DNA of 35,264 bases from Pseudomonadota bacterium (GTDB lineage Bacteria > Pseudomonadota > Gammaproteobacteria > Burkholderiales > SG8-39): NCBI GenBank assembly GCA_021813275.1, contig JAKALD010000005.1, positions 1 to 35,264 of the forward strand. The letters run 5' to 3'. Shown here piece by piece: positions 29,515-35,264 of this stretch; the stretch's first letter is position 1, and every line of letters starts with the position of its first letter. The translations under genes and the position numbers were made by a program. The notes beneath the pieces are model-generated. The model was not told the origin of the DNA. It searched no databases and worked only from the letters and a program-made list of their open reading frames with translations.

Positions 29515-29554
29515 GCCCCTCGCCAAGCGGCGCGCGCAGCCGTAGGCTAGCGCC

Positions 29555-29899
29555 ATGGCGAACGACCGCCCCTGGCAGCGCGACTACGCGATCAAGCGCA
29601 CGCTGGTGATCGCCGAGACGCCCGAGCTGCGCGTGATCGACCAGACGCTCGCTCCGGGCGAGCGCGTGCCCTGGCACCTGCACCCGGACAACGACGACCT
29701 CTTCATCTGCCTGCGCGGGACGTTCGAGATCCACGAGATCAACCCCGAGCGCAAGACGGTGCTCGAGGCGCTCGACCGGCACCTGGTGCCCAAGCGCGAG
29801 CCGCACATGGTGGTGAACGTCTCGGGCGAGGAGTGCCAGCTCCTCACCATCCAGGGGCCGGGGAAGTACGACTTCAGGCGTCTGCCGAAGCTCGACTGA
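29555..29899 (+). CDS. Cupin-domain protein
   Basis: The 114-residue single-domain cupin has both metal-binding motifs: PGERVPWHLHPDNDDLFICL (G-x5-H-x-H-x3-E-like, with D at the acid position) and HLVPKREPHMVVNVSGEECQ. It may be a small enzyme or a ligand sensor. It follows the SDR gene in the same direction with a 40-base gap, so they may be co-transcribed. No further specificity can be read. Confidence 0.82.
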   Translation: MANDRPWQRDYAIKRTLVIAETPELRVIDQTLAPGERVPWHLHPDNDDLFICLRGTFEIHEINPERKTVLEALDRHLVPKREPHMVVNVSGEECQLLTIQGPGKYDFRRLPKLD

Positions 29900-29966
29900 G
29901 CCTTGCCGCGCCACGGCTCGAACCGTCCCTTCGCCTCGTCGAACGGGCGAAGAAGCGCAGCGCGCC

Positions 29967-30869
29967 TCAGCCCGCCGCAGCGCCCGCGTCCGCGGTGAAC
30001 AGCTCGACCCGCTCCCCGTAGCCGCGGATCTCGGCGTCGCCGAGGCTGCGCAGCGCGAGCTCCGGGCAGCGCTCGGCGGTCTTGCCCGAGACGAGCAGGC
30101 GCGTGCCGTAGTCCTTGTTGAGCGCCTCCAGCCGCGCGGCGAGGTTCACCGCGTTGCCGTGCACGGTGTAGGTGAGCCGCCCGCTCGAGGCGACCGCGCC
30201 CGCGACCACGCGCCCGGTGGAGAGGCCGATGCGGTTGCGCACGCGCAGTCCCGCGAACTCGCGCGCATCGGCCGCGCGCACCATCTCGAGCGCCGCGGCG
30301 AGCGCGTTGGCGGCGTGCGCGGCATCGGCGACCGGCACGTTGAACACCGCGAGGATCGCGTCGCCCTGGAACTGGGTGACCACGCCCTTGTGCCGCTCGA
30401 CGATGCTCGCCATCGCTTGGAAGTAGGCGTTGAGGAACTCGACCACGCCGTGCGGCCCGAGCGAGTCGGTGAGGAGCGTGAAGTTCTCGAGGTCGCACAC
30501 GAGCACCGTCGCCTTGGCCTCGAGCGGCTCGAGCCGCCCGCCCGCCGAGAGCAGGCCGTGCGCCACCTCCTCGGGCAGGTACTGGCCGAGCGTCTCGCGC
30601 ATGAGCCTGCGCTCGCGCAGGCCCTCGACCATCTGGTTGAAGGAGCTCGCCGCGTCGTCGAACTCGCGGATGCGGCTGCCCGGCAGGCGCGGCACGTCGT
30701 CGAGCCGCCCGTCGCGCACGACGCGCGCGACGCGCGCGAAGGCGTGCACCGGCGCGCTCAGCCGCCTTCCCGCGATCGCGGCGAAGAGCACCGCGGCGAC
30801 GAGCACCGCGAAGCCCGCGCCGATCCATCCTCGATGCGGCGGACCCGCCGGGCAGGCTGCGCAGCACAA
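29967..30869 (-). CDS. Class III adenylate/guanylate cyclase lacking its sensor domain
   Basis: The open frame gives 300 residues: one membrane helix (WIGAGFAVLVAAVLFAAIAG), a HAMP-like segment (RLSAPVHAFARVARVVRDGR), and a class III cyclase domain with the first metal Asp in VLVCDLENFTLLTD, the second in VVTQFQGDAILAVFNV and the transition-state residues in YTVHGNAVNLAARLE. Homologues carry a second membrane helix and a large periplasmic or CHASE2-like sensor upstream. Here the frame begins with a TTG immediately before the helix, next to the RHH-PIN promoter, so the 5' part is lost. Constitutive or no activity is expected. Confidence 0.75.
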   Translation of the reverse strand: MCCAACPAGPPHRGWIGAGFAVLVAAVLFAAIAGRRLSAPVHAFARVARVVRDGRLDDVPRLPGSRIREFDDAASSFNQMVEGLRERRLMRETLGQYLPEEVAHGLLSAGGRLEPLEAKATVLVCDLENFTLLTDSLGPHGVVEFLNAYFQAMASIVERHKGVVTQFQGDAILAVFNVPVADAAHAANALAAALEMVRAADAREFAGLRVRNRIGLSTGRVVAGAVASSGRLTYTVHGNAVNLAARLEALNKDYGTRLLVSGKTAERCPELALRSLGDAEIRGYGERVELFTADAGAAAG

Positions 30870-30878
30870 GGGGCGTGG

Positions 30879-30936
30879 TACACTGGATTCGTGTAATTTC
30901 CGCTGACCCCATGAAGAACGTGACGATTACACTGGA
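30879..30936 (+). promoter_or_regulatory. Repeats in the RHH-PIN promoter
   Basis: TACAC (30879-30883) and GTGTA (30891-30895) form an inverted repeat with a 7-base spacer. GTGTAAT (30891-30897) is also inverted as ATTACAC (30926-30932), and ACACTGGA is repeated directly at 30880-30887 and 30929-30936. TGTAAT (30892-30897) may be the -10. These are candidate binding sites for the ribbon-helix-helix repressor. Confidence 0.4.
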
Positions 30937-31162
30937 CGAGGAGACGGCGCGGCTGGTGCGCGTGCGTGCGGCGGAGCGGGACATGAGCGTATCCCGGTAC
31001 ATCGGTGAGCTGCTGCGCGCCGACATCCGCGCCTCGCGCGAGTACCAGGAGGCGTACCGCGCCTTCCTCGCCGAGAAGCCGCTCAAGCTCAGAAAGAGTG
31101 CCGCAGACCGGTACCTGACCCGCGAGGAGGCTCATGACCGGGCCGGTCTTCGTAGACGCTAA
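30911..31162 (+). CDS. Ribbon-helix-helix antitoxin
   Basis: An 83-residue protein with the beta strand MKNVTITLDEETARLVRVRA and the helix pair AERDMSVSRYIGELLRADIR, then a toxin-binding tail (EYQEAYRAFLAEKPLKLRKS). It is VapB/CopG-like. The PIN gene starts 29 bases before its stop, in another frame. The upstream region holds several short repeats suitable for autorepression. Start ATG at 30911 fits the family. Confidence 0.85.
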   Translation: MKNVTITLDEETARLVRVRAAERDMSVSRYIGELLRADIRASREYQEAYRAFLAEKPLKLRKSAADRYLTREEAHDRAGLRRR

Positions 31163-31649
31163 CGTCTTCCTCTATGCGCGCGACGAAATCGAGCCGGCGA
31201 AGATGGCGCGTGCGAGAGCGTGGCTCGAGTATCTCTGGCGCGAAAGCCTGGGGTGCACCAGCACGCAGGTGCTCGCGGCGTATTACGTCAACTTGAAGCG
31301 CAAGGCTGGAGCCCGCCTCGCGCTGGAGGCGGCGTGGCAGGACGTGGCGAAGTACCTCGCGTGGCGCCCCCAACCTGTGGACGAAGCGGTTCTCAATCGC
31401 GCGCACGACATCGAGCAACGATATCGGCTCTCCTGGTGGGACAGCATGGTCGTCGCCGCCGCGCAGCTGCAGGAGTGCGCGCTCTTGCTGACGGAGGATC
31501 TGCACGATGGGGCGGTATTCGGCGCCGTCACCGTGCGCAGCCCCTTCACGCTCTCCGCCGAGCAACCGCCCCCCGCGTACGCCGCGCCGCCCGCCGCGGC
31601 GAGCCGGCACCGGCGGCGCGGCCGGCCGAAGCGAGTCGCCCTGCCCTGA
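31134..31649 (+). CDS. PIN-domain toxin lacking the second acidic residue
   Basis: The 171-residue PIN protein has D8 (PVFVDANVFLYARD), D103 (YRLSWWDSMVVAAA) and E121/D122 (LLLTEDLHDG). The family motif after the first helix is STQVLQEFYVN, with a catalytic glutamate; here it reads TSTQVLAAYYVN, alanine at the glutamate position. The C-terminus has a 30-residue Pro/Ala/Arg-rich extension not usual for the family. Without that residue RNase activity may be lost or low, so the module may be decaying. It overlaps the antitoxin gene. Confidence 0.8.
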   Translation: MTGPVFVDANVFLYARDEIEPAKMARARAWLEYLWRESLGCTSTQVLAAYYVNLKRKAGARLALEAAWQDVAKYLAWRPQPVDEAVLNRAHDIEQRYRLSWWDSMVVAAAQLQECALLLTEDLHDGAVFGAVTVRSPFTLSAEQPPPAYAAPPAAASRHRRRGRPKRVALP

Positions 31650-31679
31650 AGTCGGACAGCCGCCCGTCCAGGAGCTTTC

Positions 31680-33053
31680 CTAGCCGAGCGGCTTCAGGTC
31701 CTCGAGCACCGTGGGCAGCAGCTCGCTCACGGTCGGGTGGATGCGCACGTGGCGCTGGAACTCGCTCGCCGGGGTCTGCGCGTACACGGCGTCGATGAGC
31801 GAGTGCACCGACTCGTCACCGCCCGTGCCGAAGAGCGCCGCTCCCAGGATGCGCTTCGAGCGCGCCTCGACGTGGATCTTGAGAAAGCCGCGCGTCTCGC
31901 CCTTCTCGACCGCGCGCGCGACGCGCGCCATCGGCCGCTTGCCGACGAGCGCCTCGATGCCCGCCTTGCGGATCTCGGCCTCGCTCATTCCCACGCGGCC
32001 GAGCGGCGGGTCGATGTAGAGCGCGTACACGGGCACGCGGTCGGTCCATCTGCGCGCGGCGCCCGCGAGCAGGTTGTCGGCGACGATCTCGTAGTCGTTG
32101 TAGGCGGTATGCGTGAAGGCGCCCTTGCCGTTGCAGTCGCCGAGCGCCCAGACGGCCGGGTTCGTGGTGCGCAGCTGCTCGTCCACCTCGATGTAGCCGC
32201 GCGCGTCGGTGCGGATGCCGGCTTCTTCCAGCCCCAGGTCGTCGGTGTTCGGCACGCGCCCGACGGCGAGCAGCAGGTGCGTGCCGCTCGCGCGCGGCGC
32301 GCCTTCTCTGCACTCGAGCCCGAGCGCGATGCGCGCGCCCTCGCGCGCGACGCTCACGCAGGCGGCGTTCACGCGCACGTCGATCCCCTCGGACTCGAGC
32401 GCCTCCTTCACCGCCTGCGAGACGTCCTCGTCTTCGCGCGCGATGAGGCGCGGCGCCATCTCGATCACGGTGACGCGGGTGCCGAAGCGGCGGTACATCT
32501 GTGCGAACTCGAGCCCGATGTAGCTGCCGCCCACGACGAGCAGGTGCTCGGGTACGTAGTCGAGGTCCATCATCGACTGGTTGGTGAGGAACGGCACGGC
32601 GTCGAGGCCGGGGAGCTTCGGCACGAGCGGCCGGCCGCCGACGTTCAGGTAGATCCGGGGCGCGCTGAGCTCCTCCTCGTTCACGCGCACGGTCGCGGGG
32701 CCGGTGAAGCGCGCGTGGCCGCGGTACACGGTCGCCACGCGGCGCATCCATTTCTCCACGCCCTGCGTGGCGGCGCTCACGATCGAGTCCTTGCGCAGCT
32801 TGATGCCGGGCATGTCGATGCGCGCCTCGCCCGCGAGCCGCACGCCGTACTCGGCGGCGCGCCGCGCGAGCCGCGCGACGTAGGCGCTCGCCACCAGCGC
32901 CTTGGTGGGCGTGCAGCCGTCGTTCACGCAGGTGCCGCCGAAGCGCGCGCGCTCGATCACCGCGACTCGCATGCCGGCGGCGGCGAGGCGAGCGGCGAGC
33001 GCCGGCCCGGCCTGGCCGGTGCCGATCACGATGGCGTCGTACGAGGCGGGCAC
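31680..33053 (-). CDS. Pyridine nucleotide-disulfide oxidoreductase, mercuric-reductase-like
   Basis: The 457-residue flavoprotein starts with the FAD motif YDAIVIGTGQAGPALAARLA, followed by the redox disulfide C42-x4-C47 in FGGTCVNDGCTPTKAL. The NAD motif is LLVVGGSYIGLEFAQMYRR, and the C-terminal H-P-T-x-S-E in RIHPTVSELLPTVLEDL is the active-site base. It lacks the metal-binding HMA domain and the C-terminal cysteine pair of true mercuric reductases, so it belongs to the MerA-like/dihydrolipoamide dehydrogenase-like group of unknown substrate. GTG 33053 was chosen because the family starts there; an ATG at 33104 adds unrelated residues. Confidence 0.87.
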   Translation of the reverse strand: MPASYDAIVIGTGQAGPALAARLAAAGMRVAVIERARFGGTCVNDGCTPTKALVASAYVARLARRAAEYGVRLAGEARIDMPGIKLRKDSIVSAATQGVEKWMRRVATVYRGHARFTGPATVRVNEEELSAPRIYLNVGGRPLVPKLPGLDAVPFLTNQSMMDLDYVPEHLLVVGGSYIGLEFAQMYRRFGTRVTVIEMAPRLIAREDEDVSQAVKEALESEGIDVRVNAACVSVAREGARIALGLECREGAPRASGTHLLLAVGRVPNTDDLGLEEAGIRTDARGYIEVDEQLRTTNPAVWALGDCNGKGAFTHTAYNDYEIVADNLLAGAARRWTDRVPVYALYIDPPLGRVGMSEAEIRKAGIEALVGKRPMARVARAVEKGETRGFLKIHVEARSKRILGAALFGTGGDESVHSLIDAVYAQTPASEFQRHVRIHPTVSELLPTVLEDLKPLG

Positions 33054-33164
33054 GGCGGAACTATAGACCGCTGCGCGGCCGGCCGGCTTGCAGCCGGCGG
33101 ACATTGCGCCGCCGCGGCGCGTGCGGGGCGCGAACTTGCGCGAATCTTGCAGGGCGCCGCGCGC

Positions 33165-33545
33165 TCAATACCGGCCCTTGCGCGGGATGACGTTGCGCAC
33201 CCCGCCGAGCGGGTCGGGGTTGTCGCCCCTGTAGCGCGGGATCACGTGCACGTGCGCATGCCACACCGACTGGCCCGCCACTTCGCCCTGGTTCACGCCG
33301 ATGTTGTAGCCCTCCGGCCGGAAGCGCGCGTCGAGCAGCGGCTTGAGCGCGCGCACGAGCGCGAAGCACTGCGCGTATTCCTCGGGCTCGAGCTCCCAGA
33401 TGCTCGCCACGTGGCGCCGCGGCAGCACGAGCGCGTGCCCGGGCGAAACGGGGAACTTGTCGAAGACCGCGATCGCGCGCTCGTTCTGGGCGAGGATCTC
33501 GCGGTCCGGACGGCAGAAGATGCAGGGCTTCGCGACGGTGTTCAT
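33165..33545 (-). CDS. HIT family protein (histidine triad hydrolase)
   Basis: The 126-residue protein contains the triad H96-V-H98-V-H100 in WHAHVHVIPR, and a C8-x2-C11 pair (PCIFCRP) near the start typical of zinc-binding HIT proteins. It should hydrolyse nucleoside phosphoramidates or dinucleotide polyphosphates. On the minus strand CATAAT stands eight bases before the ATG, again suggesting a very short leader. It is divergent from the XRE gene. Confidence 0.9.
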   Translation of the reverse strand: MNTVAKPCIFCRPDREILAQNERAIAVFDKFPVSPGHALVLPRRHVASIWELEPEEYAQCFALVRALKPLLDARFRPEGYNIGVNQGEVAGQSVWHAHVHVIPRYRGDNPDPLGGVRNVIPRKGRY

Positions 33546-33597
33546 GGCGCGCGATTATGCGCCCGCGCCGTACCTGCACCGATGCGCGGAGCTGCGC

Positions 33598-33603
33598 TAC
33601 ATT
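33598..33603 (+). promoter_or_regulatory. -10 box six bases before the XRE gene
   Basis: TACATT at 33598-33603 precedes the ATG at 33610 by six bases, predicting a leaderless mRNA. Confidence 0.4.
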
Positions 33604-33609
33604 CGCGCG

Positions 33610-33867
33610 ATGCGAGCGAAAGCGACTGCTCGCCGGGCACCCGCCGAGCAGCATCTCGAGCTGCGCGCCCGGTTGATGCGCGGCATCGCGCGCGCCTACC
33701 GCGAGAGCGGCCTCACCCAGGTCGAGGCGGCGGCGAAGCTCGGCGTGTCGCAGCCGCGGCTGAACTCGCTGCTCAAGGGGCACGTCGAGCTCTTCAGCCT
33801 CGATGCGCTCGTGAGAATCGCCGCGCTCGCGGGGCTGCACGTGCGGCTCACGGTGCGTAAGCCGTAA
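33610..33867 (+). CDS. XRE-type HTH protein, lone antitoxin-like regulator
   Basis: The 85-residue protein is a helix-turn-helix of the HTH_37/XRE type: RARLMRGIARAYRESGLTQV, EAAAKLGVSQPRLNSLLKGH and DALVRIAALAGLHVRLTVRK. This class usually partners a Gp49/RelE-like toxin encoded just upstream; here the upstream neighbour is the divergent HIT gene and the downstream neighbour is PEBP. It may be an orphan antitoxin or a stand-alone regulator. Confidence 0.8.
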   Translation: MRAKATARRAPAEQHLELRARLMRGIARAYRESGLTQVEAAAKLGVSQPRLNSLLKGHVELFSLDALVRIAALAGLHVRLTVRKP

Positions 33868-33889
33868 GGCGCACGGCCGGTCGCGGCCT

Positions 33890-33895
33890 TACAAT
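33890..33895 (+). promoter_or_regulatory. -10 box six bases before the PEBP gene
   Basis: TACAAT at 33890-33895 precedes the ATG at 33902 by six bases, so transcription should start at the codon itself. Confidence 0.5.
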
Positions 33896-33901
33896 GGCCG
33901 C

Positions 33902-34441
33902 ATGAAGCGCTTTGCCCGGGTGCTCGCGCTCGCCGCGCTCGCGGCGTCCGTCGCGCCGTGGCAGGAGGCCCGCGCCATGTCCTTCAAGCTCACTTCCAGC
34001 GCGTTCGCCGAAGGCGGCGCGATCCCCTCGAAGTACACCTGCGACGGGAGCGACGTCTCGCCGCCGCTCGCCTGGTCGGGCGTGCCGGCGGGCGCGAAGA
34101 GCCTCGCGCTCATCGTCGACGATCCGGATGCGCCCGATCCCGCCGCGCCGAAGATGACCTGGGTGCATTGGGTGGTCTACGAGATTCCGCCGTCGCAGAG
34201 CGCGATCGCCGAGGGCGCGCAGCCGCCGGGCGCGAAAGGCGGGCTCAACGACTGGAAGCGCACCGGCTACGGCGGACCGTGTCCGCCGATCGGGCGCCAC
34301 CGCTACTTCTTCAAGCTGTACGCGCTCGACACGATGCTTCCGGACCTCGGACGTGCGACCAAGGCGCAGCTCGAAAAGGCGATGCAGGGGCACGTGCTCG
34401 CCGAGGCGCGCCTCATCGGCACGTACCAGAAGCACCGCTAG
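33902..34441 (+). CDS. YbhB/YbcL family PEBP (Raf-kinase-inhibitor-like) protein
   Basis: A 179-residue protein with a signal peptide (MKRFARVLALAALAASVAPW, cleavage near EARA) and the PEBP core: FKLTSSAFAEGGAIPSKYTC, SPPLAWSGVP, LIVDDPDAPDP, WVHWVVYEIP, and GYGGPCPPIGRHRYFFKLYA. These conserved DPDAP and GPCPP-x-GxHRY motifs form the anion-binding pocket. It is probably periplasmic; the role of bacterial homologues is unknown. Its TAG stop shares the CTAG tetranucleotide (34438-34441) with the convergent Ldh gene. Confidence 0.9.
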   Translation: MKRFARVLALAALAASVAPWQEARAMSFKLTSSAFAEGGAIPSKYTCDGSDVSPPLAWSGVPAGAKSLALIVDDPDAPDPAAPKMTWVHWVVYEIPPSQSAIAEGAQPPGAKGGLNDWKRTGYGGPCPPIGRHRYFFKLYALDTMLPDLGRATKAQLEKAMQGHVLAEARLIGTYQKHR

Positions 34442-35264
34442 CCGAGCGCGCGCAGCTCATCGAGCAGCTTCTGCGGGATCCGCACGCCCTCGGCGAGCGC
34501 GCGCGCGAGCCGCGCGAGCAGGTCGTCGCCGGGCAGGAGCACCGGGCGCTCCGCATCGGCGGCGGGCGTAGAGCGCACGACGTGCGAAAAGCGCGCCATC
34601 GCGGCGGCGAAGGCCTCGCGCCCGATCAGGCGCGCCGGATCGAGGACGAGGAAGAAGTGCCCGAGACCCTGCGGCTCGTCGGGCCGATCGACCCACGAGG
34701 ACACGTCGGTGAGGAAGCGCGCGCCCGCGAGCAGGCCCGCGAGCAGGTCCACCGCCATCGCGAGGCCCGAACCCTTGTGCGCGCCGAAAGGCAGCAGGAA
34801 CCCGGCGAGCGCGGCCGCCGGGTCGGTGGTCGGACGCCCGTGCTCGTCCGCCGCCCAGCCCTCGGGGATGCGCGCGCCCGCGGCGAGCGCGGCGCGGATC
34901 TTGCCGCGCGCCGCGACGCTCATCGCGATGTCGAGGATGAAGTGCCGTCCCTCGGGGCCGGGCGCGGCGACGCACAGCGGGTTGTTGCCGAGACGCAGCT
35001 CCCGGCCGCCCCAGGGCGGCATGGTGGTCGAGGCGTTGGTGCCGGCGAGCATCGCGTAGCCCGCCTCGCAGGCCGCGCGCGCGTACGGCGCGAGCGCGCC
35101 GAAATGATTGCTGTGCCGGCAGCCGACCCAGCCGATGCCGGTCGCGCGCGCGAGCTCGATCGCCGCCTCGAGCGCGCGCGTGCCGACCACGGGCCCGAGC
35201 GCGTTCCCCCCGTCCACGAGCGCGAGCGAGGGCGCGCGCGGCTCGAGCCGCGGCGCGGCGCGCG
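34438..35264 (-). CDS. Ldh family malate/L-lactate/ureidoglycolate dehydrogenase, N-terminus beyond window
   Basis: The frame is open from the window edge to TAG 34438, giving at least 275 residues. Conserved parts are the catalytic-site H in GCRHSNHFGALAPYAR, GTNASTTMPPWGGRELRLGN, NPLCVAAPGPEGRHFILDIA, and FGAHKGSGLAMAVDLLAGLL. This is the Rossmann-less Ldh family using NAD(P) to oxidise 2-hydroxy acids; the specificity is uncertain. The N-terminal part with the first helices lies outside the window. It converges with the PEBP gene and shares its CTAG. Confidence 0.87.
   Translation of the reverse strand, partial: RAAPRLEPRAPSLALVDGGNALGPVVGTRALEAAIELARATGIGWVGCRHSNHFGALAPYARAACEAGYAMLAGTNASTTMPPWGGRELRLGNNPLCVAAPGPEGRHFILDIAMSVAARGKIRAALAAGARIPEGWAADEHGRPTTDPAAALAGFLLPFGAHKGSGLAMAVDLLAGLLAGARFLTDVSSWVDRPDEPQGLGHFFLVLDPARLIGREAFAAAMARFSHVVRSTPAADAERPVLLPGDDLLARLARALAEGVRIPQKLLDELRALG

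Noticed and set aside
31737-33860. A 707-residue rightward frame antisense to the flavin reductase
   Set aside because: It is a GC-driven antisense frame without a domain signature; the leftward reductase and HIT genes have clear motifs.
1-35264. tRNA, rRNA, CRISPR array, integrase or att sites bounding the island
   Set aside because: No repeat-spacer array, cloverleaf or integrase gene was found by reading; the island has no visible boundaries in this window.

Overview
The window is very GC-rich, with no rRNA, tRNA or CRISPR array visible. Gene content and protein style (IclR and LivK-type ABC genes, YajD, YjbQ, a PanE-like reductase, many small toxin-antitoxin cassettes) suggest a betaproteobacterium, probably Burkholderiales-like and perhaps known only from environmental DNA. 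That placement is inference.

Layout. 1-4.0 kb: leftward housekeeping and metabolic genes (helical hypothetical, YjbQ, class C beta-lactamase-like hydrolase, a lone CcdA, a DEDDy exonuclease, an SDR). 4.0-5.5 kb: a broken PIN gene, YajD and an AbrB-PIN module. 5.5-10.9 kb: an Old Yellow Enzyme homologue, a carboxylesterase, a membrane-anchored Mrr-like protein, a candidate FNR-controlled structured small RNA with a strong terminator, a ketopantoate-reductase-like gene, and a membrane protein/hydrolase pair. 11.0-11.7 kb: FitAB-like toxin-antitoxin. 11.7-16.7 kb: an IclR-regulated catabolic and transport locus, heavily decayed. It holds remnants of DUF2442, dienelactone hydrolase, SDR, aconitase X, a biotinyl domain, LivK and LivF around an intact FAD oxidoreductase and an intact IclR regulator; two near-identical operators survive. 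16.7-18.8 kb: a membrane protein coupled to an alkyl-DHAP-synthase-like oxidase.

18.8-28.7 kb is a defence/toxin-antitoxin island: AbiEii lacking its catalytic core, a RAMA-like domain, an HTH-MNT/HEPN pair followed by an ADP-ribosylglycohydrolase, an ORF6N gene split by a 1.1-kb insertion sequence with intact target duplication, an HsdR stump, a DUF433 antitoxin with a dead toxin, a LexA-type repressor divergent from a Gp37/Gp68 (DUF5131) gene around a CGAAC-N4-GTTCG SOS box, HigBA, a deleted conserved gene and a DUF4258-DUF2283 pair. 28.7-35.3 kb returns to metabolic genes (SDR, cupin, truncated adenylate cyclase, flavin disulfide reductase, HIT, PEBP, Ldh) with another RHH-PIN module and a lone XRE regulator.

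Three themes recur. First, about eleven toxin-antitoxin loci or remnants occur in 35 kb. Second, many genes carry internal deletions or homopolymer frameshifts, which may be real erosion or an assembly problem. Third, several promoters have the -10 box only 5-7 bases before the start codon, predicting leaderless mRNAs.
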